Counted from the stretch's first letter, positions 18,811-28,911 are shown. The stretch is 64,000 bases of DNA from Deinococci bacterium (GCA_030149325.1 JASBRS010000052.1:1-64000), one strand, 5' to 3'. Notes: a model not told the origin generated them from the letters alone. Numbers and translations are program-made.

Positions 18811-18937
18811 TCCGCGCACGGGATCCGGAACCCGCGTCGGTGCTGATGGCGCGGGCGGCCGCGATCGGACCGGGAGCTGGGACGGCACGGTGGGTCGAGG
18901 ACCCATGGCGGCGTCGTGACCCGACGGGAGGAACGAC

Positions 18938-20842
18938 GTGAGAAGCGTTCGCATGACCACGGCTCAGGCGCTCGTGCACTACCTGGCTCGCCAGCACTCC
19001 GAGCGCGACGGCCGCCGCCAGCGCCTGATCGAAGGGGTATGGGCGATCTTCGGACACGGCAACGTGGCGGGCCTCGGACAGGCGCTCGAGGAGTACGGCG
19101 ACGAGCTCGGGTTGCCCACCTACCGACCGCAGAACGAGCAGGCGATGGTCCACGCGGCCGCCGCCTTCGCGAAGCACCGCAACCGGCTCAGCACCTTCGC
19201 CTGCGCGAGCTCCATCGGACCGGGGGCCACCAACATGCTCACGGGTGCGGCCGGAGCCACCATCAACCGGTTGCCCGTCCTGCTTCTCCCCTCGGACTAC
19301 TTCGCCAGCCGAGTCCCCGACCCTGTGCTCCAACAGCTCGAGCACCCCGGTGAGCACGACGCCAGCGTGAACGATGCCTTCCGTCCGGTGAGCCGTTTCT
19401 TCACACGAGTGAGCCGCCCCGAGCAGTTGATGTCGGCGCTCCCCGCCGCCATGGCGGCGTTGACCGACCCTGCACGAGCCGGCGCCGTCACGCTATCGCT
19501 CCCCGAGGACGTCCAGGCGGAGGCGTATTCCTGGCCCGGTGCCCTGTTCGAGGAGCGCGTCTGGAGCGTTCGACGACCGCCCCCCTCCGAGGAGCAGCTC
19601 GCCGAGGTGACGGCGCTCTTGACGCGTGCGGAGCGTCCCCTCATCGTCGCAGGGGGCGGCGTGATCTACGGTGGAGCGTCGGCGGCGTTGGCGGCGTTGG
19701 CCGAGCGCTTCAAGATCCCCGTGGTGGAGAGCCAGGCGGGGAAGGGCGCCTTGCCCTGGGACCACCCACAGAATCTGGGTCCGGTAGGGGCGAACGGCGG
19801 TGAGGCGGCCAACCGGGCCGCCCGCGAAGCGGACGTCGTGCTCGCCGTGGGTACCCGCTTGGGGGACTTCGTGTCCGCCTCCCGCACCGCGTTCGCGCAC
19901 CCCGGCGTGCGACTGGCGATCCTGAACGTCGATCCGGACGATGCGCGCAAGTTCGACGCGATCCCGCTCGTGGCCGACGCGCGTGTGGGGCTCGAGCGGC
20001 TCCTCGGCGCGCTGAACGAGACCGGCTACCGCGGCACGAGCGATGACCTTCGGGCCCGCATCGAGGCATCTCGTGCCGCGTGGCACGAGCAGGTCGACGC
20101 CTTGAGGGCCCCGCGTGGCGACGAGGTGCTGGCGCAGAGTGAGCTGATCGGGGCCGTCAACGACGCCGTCGGGGGACACGCCACGGTGGTGTGCGCGGCC
20201 GGGAGCATGCCCGGCGATCTCCTCAAGCTGTGGCGGCCGGCCGACGACAAGGCCTACCACGTCGAGTACGGGTACTCGTGCATGGGCTACGAGATCGCCG
20301 CGGGTGTAGGTGTCCAGCTGGCCGATCGTGCCCGCCGGGTCGTCGTGATGGTGGGCGACGGTAGCTACCTGATGATGAACTCGGAGGTGGTGACGGCCGT
20401 GGCGGAGGGTCTCGACCTCACGATCGTGGTGGTCGACAACTTCGCCTTCGGCTCGATCCGGGGCCTGCAGCGCTCGGTCGGGTCCCCCTCGTTCAACAAC
20501 GAGCGTCGCAGACGCGACTCGGGGAGCGGACGGACCGACGGTGAGCCGCTCGCGGTCGACTTCGCCGCCCACGCCGCGGCCATGGGCGCCATCGCCCACC
20601 GCTGTAGCAACCTGACGCAGTTGCACGAGGCCCTGGCGGAGGCGGGCGAGCGCGGGGGCGTCCACGTACTGGCGGTCGAGGTCGGGCTGGAGCCCGTGGT
20701 CCCGAACTTCGGGGGCTGGTGGGAGGTCCCGGTTGCGGAAGTGTCGAGGCAGGTCCGGGTACAGGAGGCCCGCAGGGCCTACGAGACGGCGAGGAAACGC
20801 CAGGTCCTGGTCTACGGGGCCGGCCCGGAGGAGGACGCGTGA
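18938..20842 (+). CDS. iolD: 3D-(3,5/4)-trihydroxycyclohexane-1,2-dione acylhydrolase (decyclizing)
   Basis: TTAQALVHYLARQHSERDGRRQRLIEGVWAIFGHGNVAGLGQALEEY; GDGSYLMMNSEVVTAVAEGLDLTIVVVDN ThDP motif; GTG start with GGGAGGA Shine-Dalgarno. Confidence 0.93.
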   Translation: MRSVRMTTAQALVHYLARQHSERDGRRQRLIEGVWAIFGHGNVAGLGQALEEYGDELGLPTYRPQNEQAMVHAAAAFAKHRNRLSTFACASSIGPGATNMLTGAAGATINRLPVLLLPSDYFASRVPDPVLQQLEHPGEHDASVNDAFRPVSRFFTRVSRPEQLMSALPAAMAALTDPARAGAVTLSLPEDVQAEAYSWPGALFEERVWSVRRPPPSEEQLAEVTALLTRAERPLIVAGGGVIYGGASAALAALAERFKIPVVESQAGKGALPWDHPQNLGPVGANGGEAANRAAREADVVLAVGTRLGDFVSASRTAFAHPGVRLAILNVDPDDARKFDAIPLVADARVGLERLLGALNETGYRGTSDDLRARIEASRAAWHEQVDALRAPRGDEVLAQSELIGAVNDAVGGHATVVCAAGSMPGDLLKLWRPADDKAYHVEYGYSCMGYEIAAGVGVQLADRARRVVVMVGDGSYLMMNSEVVTAVAEGLDLTIVVVDNFAFGSIRGLQRSVGSPSFNNERRRRDSGSGRTDGEPLAVDFAAHAAAMGAIAHRCSNLTQLHEALAEAGERGGVHVLAVEVGLEPVVPNFGGWWEVPVAEVSRQVRVQEARRAYETARKRQVLVYGAGPEEDA

Positions 20843-21714
20843 AGGTCGCAACGGCTCCCATCAATTGGAACAACGAGGACGTCCCGGGCTACCGGAAGCC
20901 GACGCCGTACCCGCAGCTGCTCGACGAGATCGTGGCTGCCGGGTACGACGCCACGGAATGGTCCGGGAGCCTTCCGGACGATCCCGACGTGCTGCGCCCC
21001 GCCTTGAAGGCTCGAGGACTTAGCCTCCTCGGTGCCTTCGTCGGTATGAACCTCCGGGACGCTGCCGCGGCGTCGGGGGAGCTGGCACGGGCACGGGCCA
21101 AAGCGGCGTTCCTGCACGACCTCGGCGGTCGGTACCTGGTCGTCGCCGATGCAGGCGATGCTGCCAGGGTGGCGGCCGCCGGCCACGCCAAGGATGCACC
21201 CAAGTTGACGGACGCCCAGCTGGCGCGCATGGCCTCCGGCCTCAACGAGCTGGGACGGGAGGTCGGGCGCTTGGGGATGGAGCTGGTGTTCCACCCCCAT
21301 GTCGGCACGTACGTCGAGACGCCTGACGAGATCGATCGGCTCTTGCAGGCCACCGAACCCGGCGAGGTCGGCTGGTGCCTCGATACCGGCCACCAGGTGT
21401 ACGGCGGCGCCGACCTGCGGTCGTTGATCTCGGCACACCGGCGGCGGATCCGCTACGTGCACGTCAAGGACGTCGATCCCAGCGTTCTGGCCGCTGCGCG
21501 AGAAGAGGGCTGGAGTTTCCACGAGGCGCTCGAGCGGTTCGTGTTCTGCCGTATCGGGACCGGCCTCGTCCCGATGTCGGAAGTGCTTGCGCAGCTCCGT
21601 GATGCCAGCTACGACGGCTGGCTGGTGATCGAGCAAGACACGACGCCCGACGACCCCACCGTGACCGCCCGCGACAACCGTGAGCGGCTCGAGGGCCTTC
21701 TCGCGAGGGCGTGA
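20839..21714 (+). CDS. iolE: inosose dehydratase-like sugar phosphate isomerase/epimerase
   Basis: KVATAPINWNNEDVPGYRKPTPYPQLLDEIVAAGYDATEWSG; VFHPHVGTYVETPDEIDRLL; GTG start overlaps iolD stop. Confidence 0.88.
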   Translation: MKVATAPINWNNEDVPGYRKPTPYPQLLDEIVAAGYDATEWSGSLPDDPDVLRPALKARGLSLLGAFVGMNLRDAAAASGELARARAKAAFLHDLGGRYLVVADAGDAARVAAAGHAKDAPKLTDAQLARMASGLNELGREVGRLGMELVFHPHVGTYVETPDEIDRLLQATEPGEVGWCLDTGHQVYGGADLRSLISAHRRRIRYVHVKDVDPSVLAAAREEGWSFHEALERFVFCRIGTGLVPMSEVLAQLRDASYDGWLVIEQDTTPDDPTVTARDNRERLEGLLARA

Positions 21715-21736
21715 AGGCAGGAGAAGGGACGCAACC

Positions 21737-22741
21737 GTGGAAAGACTCGGAGTCGCACTGTTGGGAGCGGGGCGTATGGGCAGGACCCACGCCGCTGCCC
21801 TCCCGTCCATTGCAGGTATCCGAATGGTCACTGTGGCAGACCCCGATGAGACGGCGCGCGCTGCCGCCCGCACGGCATGCGGGGCAGAGCATGAGGTCGC
21901 CGACCCGCTCGCGGCGATCCACGATGACGCTGTGGACGCCGTCATCATCGCCACGCCTACGCCGACGCATGCGTCCCTGGTCGAGGAGGCGGCTCTGGCG
22001 GGGAAGGCCATCTTCTGTGAGAAGCCGGTCGCCGAGAGCGTCGAGCGCGCGACGGCCCTGTGGCGGACGGTGAAGGAGTCCGGCGTGCCCTTCCAGATCG
22101 GGTTCCAGCGCCGTTTCGATCCCGGCTACGCTGCCGCCCGTGCGCAGCTCGACGAGGGCGCGATCGGCACCGTTGACCAGTTCCGGTCGGTAGGCCGTGA
22201 CCCTGCGCCACCGCCGATCGAGTACCTGCGCGTGTCGGGAGGCATCTTCTTCGACCAGGCGCTGCACGAGTTCGACCTGGCACGCTTCCTCGTCGGCGAG
22301 GTGGAGCAGGTCATGGCGTGGGGCGCCGCACGCGTCGTGCCCGAGGTCGCTGCCATGGGCGACGCCGACACCGCAGTCACCCTGTTGCAGTTCGTGAACG
22401 GGGCCCTCGGCGTGGTCGAGAACTCGCGCCGAGCGGTCTACGGCTACGACATCCGCACCGAGGTGTTCGGCAGCGCCGGCAAGCTAGTGGTGGACGCCAC
22501 CCCGAAGACCCCCCTCTGGCACTACGGAGAGCGCGGCGTTCGTAGCGACCACTACTACTTCTTCACCGACCGCTTCCGGGAGGCTTCCCTCGAGGAGATC
22601 CGCGCGTTCTTCGCCAACGTGCGTGCGGGTACCCCGCCCACACCCGGGATCGACGATGCGCTCGCGGCCATGTGCATAGCCCAAGCGGCGACGACGAGTT
22701 TTCGGACGGGGGAGCCGGTGAAGGTGGAGGCGGTGCCGTGA
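21737..22741 (+). CDS. iolG: inositol 2-dehydrogenase / Gfo-Idh-MocA family oxidoreductase
   Basis: GVALLGAGRMGRTHAAALPSIAGI; FCEKPVAESVERA; FQRRFDPGY. Confidence 0.87.
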   Translation: MERLGVALLGAGRMGRTHAAALPSIAGIRMVTVADPDETARAAARTACGAEHEVADPLAAIHDDAVDAVIIATPTPTHASLVEEAALAGKAIFCEKPVAESVERATALWRTVKESGVPFQIGFQRRFDPGYAAARAQLDEGAIGTVDQFRSVGRDPAPPPIEYLRVSGGIFFDQALHEFDLARFLVGEVEQVMAWGAARVVPEVAAMGDADTAVTLLQFVNGALGVVENSRRAVYGYDIRTEVFGSAGKLVVDATPKTPLWHYGERGVRSDHYYFFTDRFREASLEEIRAFFANVRAGTPPTPGIDDALAAMCIAQAATTSFRTGEPVKVEAVP

Positions 22742-23568
22742 ACCCCATCCGGCCCGAAGGCGATCACGGGGTGCTCGTCGAGGTAGATCCGGCCTCGGCA
22801 GGGTGGCGGTTCCTGTCGTTCCGAGCCGTACGGCTCGGAGTCGGTGAGCGGAGCCGGGGTCACACCGGCGGCGACGAGGTCGCCCTGGTCCCCATCGCAG
22901 GGACCGGTCGCGTCGAGGTGGAAGGTGAGAGGTTCGATCTGAGCCGGCCCGGGGTGTTCGAGGCGCTCCCGTCGGTGCTCTACCTTCCGCCGGGGACCGA
23001 GTACGTGGTCGTGGCCGAGTCGACCTTCGAGTTCACCGTAGGGGGCGCTCCCGCCGAAGGCCGCTACCCCCTGCGGTTGTTCCGCCCAGACGAGATGAGG
23101 GTCGAGATGCGTGGCGGTGCGAACGCCTATCGACAGGTCAGCCACGTGCTCGGTCCCCACCTCCCGGCCGAGCGGCTCTACCTGTTCGAGGTCTACACAC
23201 CCAGCGGGTCCTGGTCCGGGTGGCCTCCGCACCGCCACGACGGTGAGGAGGGCTCGGCGTACGTCGAGGAGACGTACTACTACAAGGTCCTCCCGGCCCA
23301 CGGGTGGGGCATCCACCACAACTACACCTCGGACGGTGCCGTCGACGACTTGCTGCGTGTGCGCGATGGCGATCTGGTCTTGGTGCCGCGAGGCTTCCAC
23401 CCGGTGGTGGCGCCGCCGGGCTCGAACCTCTACTACCTGAACTACATGGCCGGAGACCTGCTCGATGGCGCCCGCGCCACACCGCCCGTAGACGACGCCG
23501 AATGGGCATGGATGCGCGAGGACTGGGCAGGGCGCCCGCTCGTTCTCCCGATCGCCGCGGGAACATGA
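22738..23568 (+). CDS. iolB: 5-deoxy-glucuronate isomerase
   Basis: SWSGWPPHRHDGEEGSAYVEETYYYKVLPAHGWGIHHNYT; VLVPRGFHPVVAPPGSNLYYLNYMAG. Confidence 0.92.
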   Translation: MNPIRPEGDHGVLVEVDPASAGWRFLSFRAVRLGVGERSRGHTGGDEVALVPIAGTGRVEVEGERFDLSRPGVFEALPSVLYLPPGTEYVVVAESTFEFTVGGAPAEGRYPLRLFRPDEMRVEMRGGANAYRQVSHVLGPHLPAERLYLFEVYTPSGSWSGWPPHRHDGEEGSAYVEETYYYKVLPAHGWGIHHNYTSDGAVDDLLRVRDGDLVLVPRGFHPVVAPPGSNLYYLNYMAGDLLDGARATPPVDDAEWAWMREDWAGRPLVLPIAAGT

Positions 23569-24422
23569 GGGCGGCGCAACGTCGTAGCACCATCATCGAT
23601 CTGCTGGAGCAGCAACGAGCCGTCACGGTAGACGAGCTCAGCAGCCGCTTCGAGGTCAGCGACGTGACGATCCGGAAGGACCTTAAGCAGCTCGAGGAGC
23701 GCGGCTTCCTGGAGCGGGTCCACGGGGGTGCGGTGTATGCGTCCCGTGCTCTCTACAACCCCTCGTTCAAGGAGAAACAACACCTCCGCGGCGGGGCCAA
23801 GAAGGCCATCGCCGAGGCCGCGCTGTCGAAGGTCCATGACGGGCAGTCGATCCTGCTCGACGCCGGGAGCACGACGCTCGCGCTTGCACGGCTGCTTCGC
23901 AGGCGGCGCAAGCACGTGGTGGTGATCACGAACTCCATCCCGGTCGCGCTCGAGCTAGCAGGAACGTCGCTCGAGGTGTTGCTCTTGGGCGGTCATCTCC
24001 GCCACCACAGCCTCGCGATGATCGGGCCCGCGACGGTGGACACCCTGCGTGCGTACCACGTCGACATCGCGTTCCTGGGTGCGACGGGCGTCGACCTCGA
24101 ACGAGGATTCACGACGCCCAACGCTCTCGAGGCCGAGACGAAGGCCGCGATGGTGCGCGCGTCCAGCCTGAGCGTGGCGCTCGCAGACGCCAGCAAGCTG
24201 GGCCGCCTGACCCTTGCCCGCTTCGCCGGGCTCGACGAGCTGGACGTTCTCATCACGGATGTCGGTGCGCCGACCGAGTTCTTGTCCGCGGCCCAACAGT
24301 CGCTCCGTTGCGAGGTGGTGGCGGTGGACGACGCCGACAGCGGCGTCGAAGGCCCCGAACCCCGTGAGCCGGCCGCGCTCGATCACCGTGAGCCCGCCCC
24401 GGCGACCTCGAGCAAGCCGTGA
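23565..24422 (+). CDS. DeoR-family transcriptional regulator
   Basis: RRSTIIDLLEQQRAVTVDELSSRFEVSDVTIRKDLKQLEERGFLERVHGGA; DeoR sensor domain (LLDAGSTTLALARLL). Confidence 0.92.
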   Translation: MRAAQRRSTIIDLLEQQRAVTVDELSSRFEVSDVTIRKDLKQLEERGFLERVHGGAVYASRALYNPSFKEKQHLRGGAKKAIAEAALSKVHDGQSILLDAGSTTLALARLLRRRRKHVVVITNSIPVALELAGTSLEVLLLGGHLRHHSLAMIGPATVDTLRAYHVDIAFLGATGVDLERGFTTPNALEAETKAAMVRASSLSVALADASKLGRLTLARFAGLDELDVLITDVGAPTEFLSAAQQSLRCEVVAVDDADSGVEGPEPREPAALDHREPAPATSSKP

Positions 24423-24444
24423 GCGCTCCGGCGCAGGAGGCAGC

Positions 24445-25935
24445 ATGACGATGGGACCCAACGAGGAGCTGCTCAACTACATCGGCGGGAGTTGGCGCCG
24501 CGCGGGGGCGGATGCTTGGCAGGACGTCCTCAACCCCGCCACGGCGGAGGTCGTGGCGAAGGTTCCGTTGAGCGAGGCTTCGGACGTCGACGATGCTGTA
24601 CGTGCGGCTGTCGACGGTCACCGCGCTTGGCGGGACGTCCCGGTGGTCGAGAGGGTCCAGCCCTTGTATCGGCTGAAGGCCCTCTTGGAGGAGGATCTCG
24701 ACGACCTGGCCCGGACCATCACGGTGGAATGCGGCAAGACCCTTGCCGAGTCGAAGGGGGAGCTGCAACGCGGCATCGAGAACGTCGAGGTGGCGTGCGG
24801 GATGCCCAGCCTGATGCAGGGCTGGAACAACGAGGACATCGCACGCGGCATCGACGAGCACGTCTTCCGGCAGCCGCTCGGCGTGGTAGCCGCCATCACG
24901 CCCTTCAACTTCCCGGGGATGATCCCCCTGTGGTTTCTGCCGTATGCCGTCGCGACCGGCAACGCCTTCGTGCTCAAGCCCAGTGAGCGGGTGCCGATGA
25001 CGACCCAAGCGCTGTTCCGGCTCATCGAGCGCGCGGGCTTCCCCCCCGGCGTCCTGAGCCTCGTGAACGGGGGGAAAGCCGCCGTCGACGCGATTCTCGA
25101 TCATCCGGACGTGAAGGCGGTGTCGTTCGTCGGCTCGACGCCCGTGGCGCGCTACATCTACGCCCGTGCCACGGCCAACGGCAAACGTGCGCAGTGCCAG
25201 GGGGGCGCGAAGAACCCTGCGGTGATCCTGCCCGACGCCGACATGGACCTGAGCACACGGATCCTCGCGGATAGCGCCTTCGGGTGCGCGGGGCAGCGCT
25301 GCCTGGCAACCTCCGTCGCCATCACCGTCGGGGACGCCGACGGACCCTTCAAGGAACGCATCGTCGAGGACGCCCACACGCGCAAGGTGGGGTACGGGCT
25401 GGCCGACGGTGTGCAGATGGGCCCGGTCATCAGCGCGACGTCGCGGCAGCGCATCTCGGACCTGGTGGACCAGGGCGTGAAGGACGGTGGGAACCTCCTC
25501 GTGGACGGGCGTGAGCGGCCGATGGAGGATGCCGCCTTCCGGAACGGGTTCTTCGTCCACCCCACGGTGGTCGACGGCGTTGCGCCGAGCAGTACGTTGG
25601 CCGAGACCGAGGTCTTCGGTCCCGTTCTCAGCATCATGCACGCGCGCGATCTCGACGAGGCCCTTGCCCTGGCGAACGACCGCGCCTTCGGAAACCAGGC
25701 GTGCATCTTCACGTCTTCGGGGGCGGCCGCACGTGCGTTCCGGCGGCGCGTTCGTGCCGGGAACGTGGGCGTGAACCTGGGCGTAGCGGCGCCCATGGCG
25801 TTCTTCCCCTTCAGCGGCTGGGGCGACTCGTTCTTCGGGGATCTGCACGCGCAATCACGACACGGTGTCGAGTTCTACACGCAGACGAAGGTCGTGATCG
25901 AGCGCTGGCCGGCGACGTGGAGCCGGCAGTTCTGA
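24445..25935 (+). CDS. iolA: CoA-acylating methylmalonate-semialdehyde dehydrogenase
   Basis: NYIGGSWRRAG...; AITPFNFPGMIPLWFLPYAVATGNAFVLKPSE; CAGQRCLA catalytic Cys. Confidence 0.92.
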   Translation: MTMGPNEELLNYIGGSWRRAGADAWQDVLNPATAEVVAKVPLSEASDVDDAVRAAVDGHRAWRDVPVVERVQPLYRLKALLEEDLDDLARTITVECGKTLAESKGELQRGIENVEVACGMPSLMQGWNNEDIARGIDEHVFRQPLGVVAAITPFNFPGMIPLWFLPYAVATGNAFVLKPSERVPMTTQALFRLIERAGFPPGVLSLVNGGKAAVDAILDHPDVKAVSFVGSTPVARYIYARATANGKRAQCQGGAKNPAVILPDADMDLSTRILADSAFGCAGQRCLATSVAITVGDADGPFKERIVEDAHTRKVGYGLADGVQMGPVISATSRQRISDLVDQGVKDGGNLLVDGRERPMEDAAFRNGFFVHPTVVDGVAPSSTLAETEVFGPVLSIMHARDLDEALALANDRAFGNQACIFTSSGAAARAFRRRVRAGNVGVNLGVAAPMAFFPFSGWGDSFFGDLHAQSRHGVEFYTQTKVVIERWPATWSRQF

Positions 25936-25944
25936 GGCCGCACC

Positions 25945-26961
25945 GTGAATGCACCTCACTTCGACCTCATCACGCTGGGTCGCTCGTCCATCGACCTCTA
26001 CAGCAACGACGTCGGCTCGCCCTTCGAGGAGATCACCAGCTTCGCGGCCTACGTTGGCGGGAGCCCGACCAACATCGCCGTCGGCGCTCGACGCCTCGGG
26101 CTCAAGGTCGCGCTCCTTACCGCCGTGGGCCAGGACAAGGTCGGGGACTTCGTCCTTCACTTCCTCAGGCGTGAGGGCGTCGACACGAGCTTCGTTCCCG
26201 TCAAGCCGGGGCGCCGTACCAGTGCGGTCCTCCTGGGGATCGAGAAGGACCGGTTCCCGCTGGTGTACTACCGCGACAACTGCGCCGACATGGCGCTCAC
26301 GATCGACGACGTTGCGGCCGCGCCCATCGAGTCCTCCAGGGCGCTGGAGATCTCGGCCACGGCGCTCTACACCGAGCCGAGCCGTTCGGCGGCCTACATC
26401 GCTGCCGAAAGGGCGCATGCCGCAGGCGTCACCGTCTACCTCGACCTCGACTTCCGCGCCGACCAGTGGCATGACCCACGCGCCTTCGGTCTGGCGGTAC
26501 GCGCGCTCCTTCCCCAGGTGACGGTGGTGTTGGGGACGGAGGAGGAAGTCAACGCCGCCATGCTGAGCGATCCGTCCGACATCGAGATCCGTGACCAGCA
26601 GGTCTCCGCCCCCATCATCCGCGGTGACGTGCAAGCCAACATCGCCGCCATGCTCGGGGTTGGGCCCGGACCCGAAGCGCTGGTCGTGAAGCACGGCGCT
26701 GACGGCTGCAGCGTGCACCTTGCTGACGGTACCGTGACGTCGGTCGCGGGCTTCGAGGTGGAGGTCATGAACGTCCTTGGCGCCGGCGATGCCTTCGCTG
26801 CAGGCCTCATCTACGGGCGCACCCACGGCTGGGACTGGTACCGAAGTGCGCGCATGGCCAACGCCTGTGGCGCCATCGTCGTGACCCGCCACGGGTGTGC
26901 CAACTTCACGCCCTACGAGGACGAGACGTTGGCCTTCGTCCGCGACCGCGGGGGGTTCTAG
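25945..26961 (+). CDS. iolC: 5-dehydro-2-deoxygluconokinase (PfkB family)
   Basis: FDLITLGRSSIDLYSNDVGSPFEEITSFAAYVGGSPTNIAVGARRLGLKVALLTAVG; VLGAGDAFAAGLIYG. Confidence 0.92.
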   Translation: MNAPHFDLITLGRSSIDLYSNDVGSPFEEITSFAAYVGGSPTNIAVGARRLGLKVALLTAVGQDKVGDFVLHFLRREGVDTSFVPVKPGRRTSAVLLGIEKDRFPLVYYRDNCADMALTIDDVAAAPIESSRALEISATALYTEPSRSAAYIAAERAHAAGVTVYLDLDFRADQWHDPRAFGLAVRALLPQVTVVLGTEEEVNAAMLSDPSDIEIRDQQVSAPIIRGDVQANIAAMLGVGPGPEALVVKHGADGCSVHLADGTVTSVAGFEVEVMNVLGAGDAFAAGLIYGRTHGWDWYRSARMANACGAIVVTRHGCANFTPYEDETLAFVRDRGGF

Positions 26962-26962
26962 G

Positions 26963-27796
26963 GTGCCGTACGTCGAAGACGGCCGGGAACTGATCCGGGT
27001 AGCCTTCGAGCACGGCTTCGCACTTCCGGCCTTCAACGTTTGCAGTGCCGAGATGGTGCGGGCGTGCGTGGAGGCGGCGGACGAGGCGCAGGCACCGATC
27101 ATCGTTCAGACCTACCCGACCGACCTCGAACAGGTCCCGGCAGACGTCATGGTGGCGCTCGTGCGGGCGCTAGCTGCGCGGACCGACGCCCCGATCTTGC
27201 TCCACCTCGACCACGGCCGGGACTTCGCGATGGCGCTGCAGTGCTTGCGAGCGGGATACGGCTCGGTGATGTTCGACGGAGCCGGACGCCAGCTCGATGA
27301 AGTCATCGAGCAGACCTCCCGCGTCGCGGAGGCGGCCCACGCGATGGGCGCAGCCGTCGAGGTGGCCGCGGAGAGCTTCAACCACGGGTCGAGCACATCC
27401 AGCCGACCCGAGGAGGTCGCGCGACTGTTCCTCGAGGCCGGTGCGGACATGGTGGCGGTGTCGGTGGGTAGCGAGCATGGACGGGCCAGCGCGCTCGATC
27501 TTGGTCGCCTGCGGTCGATCGCTGAGCGGGTCCACCGCCCGCTCGTCCTGCACGGGGGAAGTGGGATCTCGGATCCCGATGTCGAGCAGGCGATCGCCTC
27601 GGGCGTGGTGAAGGTGAACATCGGTACCGCCCTCTATCGCACGCTCCGTGCTGTCTGGGAGGGGAGTGCCGAGGCAGCGAACCATCGGGTGGTCTACGCG
27701 ACGGCGCGGGAACGCCTGCGTGAGGTGGCGCTGGGCAGAATCCGAGCGATGACAGCGGAGAGGTCGCGATCCAACTGTTCTGACGCACGTCGGTAG
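26963..27796 (+). CDS. iolJ: class II aldolase (2-deoxy-5-keto-gluconate 6-phosphate aldolase-like)
   Basis: AFEHGFALPAFNVCSAEMVRACVEAADE; LLHLDHGRDF; LVLHGGSGISDPDVEQAIASGVVKVNIGT; position in iol operon. Confidence 0.8.
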   Translation: MPYVEDGRELIRVAFEHGFALPAFNVCSAEMVRACVEAADEAQAPIIVQTYPTDLEQVPADVMVALVRALAARTDAPILLHLDHGRDFAMALQCLRAGYGSVMFDGAGRQLDEVIEQTSRVAEAAHAMGAAVEVAAESFNHGSSTSSRPEEVARLFLEAGADMVAVSVGSEHGRASALDLGRLRSIAERVHRPLVLHGGSGISDPDVEQAIASGVVKVNIGTALYRTLRAVWEGSAEAANHRVVYATARERLREVALGRIRAMTAERSRSNCSDARR

Positions 27797-27971
27797 AGGA
27801 TAGGCGGCCGGATCGAACAGCTATGCCGCAGGCTCGGCGAGGCACGATGAGACTCGCAACGTAGGTCCCGGCCGCAGACGCGGGTTCCCTACACCGAATA
27901 CGTGGTGAGCCCGCTGAGGTCGGTGCATGCCGTGGTAGCCTCGCTGCCATCCCAAGTCGGAGGCGACGACG

Positions 27972-28892
27972 ATGCCAGACTTCGCGCTCGGCGCATCGCG
28001 GATGGTCCCCTTGAGCAGCGGTCATCACGTGTTCACGCGGCGCGTGGGCCGCGCGGCCACCAAGATGCTCACGCTGCACGGCGGGCCCGGCTGCACCCAC
28101 GAGTACTTCGAGGTCTTCGAGGACCACCTGGCGAAGGACGAGGTCGAGCTCTACTACTACGACCAGCTCGGCTCGTACTACTCCGACCAGCCCGACGACC
28201 CCGGCCTGTGGACCGTCGATCGCTTCCGCGGCGAGGTCGAGGAGGTGCGGCGGGAGCTGGCGCTCGACGATTTCTACCTGCTCGGCAACTCCTGGGGCGG
28301 CATGCTCGGCCTCGAGTACGCACTGCACTACCCGCAGCACCTGCGCGGCCTGATCGTCTCGAACATGACGGCCAGCATCGCCTCCTACGTCGAGCACGTG
28401 AACGAGCTGCGCGAGAAGCTGCCGAGGGCGCTGGTGGAGGAGATGCTGGCGTTCGAACGCGCCGGCGACTACGAGGCGCCGCGCTACCTGGAGCTGCTGA
28501 ACGAGCACCTCTACCGCAAGCACATCTGCCGGCTCGACCCGTGGCCGCCCCCCGTGCAGCGCTGCATGGACCACCTGTCGATGCCGGTGTACGGCACCAT
28601 GCAGGGGCCGAACGAGTTCGTGGTGACGGGGACGTTCAAGGACTGGGACCGTTGGGATGACCTGGAGCGCATCACCGTCCCAACGCTGCTGGTGGTGGGG
28701 CGCCACGACACCATGCGCGTCGAGGACGTCGAGGAGATGGGCCGGCGCATGCGCAACGCGCGCGTGCACGTGTGCGAGAACGGCAGTCACCTGTCCTTCT
28801 GGGACGACGCGGAGGACTACTTCGACGCGCTCGAGCGGTTCATCGCCGACGTCGAGGGCGGGGCGTTCGGGAGTTCGGGGGCCGCAGGGTGA
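27972..28892 (+). CDS. proline iminopeptidase-like alpha/beta hydrolase
   Basis: LTLHGGPGCTHEYFEVF; YYDQLGSYYSDQP; LLGNSWGGMLGLEYALHYP. Confidence 0.85.
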   Translation: MPDFALGASRMVPLSSGHHVFTRRVGRAATKMLTLHGGPGCTHEYFEVFEDHLAKDEVELYYYDQLGSYYSDQPDDPGLWTVDRFRGEVEEVRRELALDDFYLLGNSWGGMLGLEYALHYPQHLRGLIVSNMTASIASYVEHVNELREKLPRALVEEMLAFERAGDYEAPRYLELLNEHLYRKHICRLDPWPPPVQRCMDHLSMPVYGTMQGPNEFVVTGTFKDWDRWDDLERITVPTLLVVGRHDTMRVEDVEEMGRRMRNARVHVCENGSHLSFWDDAEDYFDALERFIADVEGGAFGSSGAAG

Positions 28893-28911
28893 TCCCGGAC
28901 CCCTCGAGCGG

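Noticed and set aside
18605-19357. N-terminal extension of the LacI ORF (17603..19357)
   Set aside because: Runs antisense through iolD and lacks domain content; canonical LacI start VATIRDIARRAG is at 18601.
27862-27893. Hairpin GTAGG-T-CCC...GGG-TTC-CCTAC after iolJ as an intrinsic terminator or tRNA-like element
   Set aside because: Stem is interrupted, there is no T-tract, and no tRNA cloverleaf can be formed.
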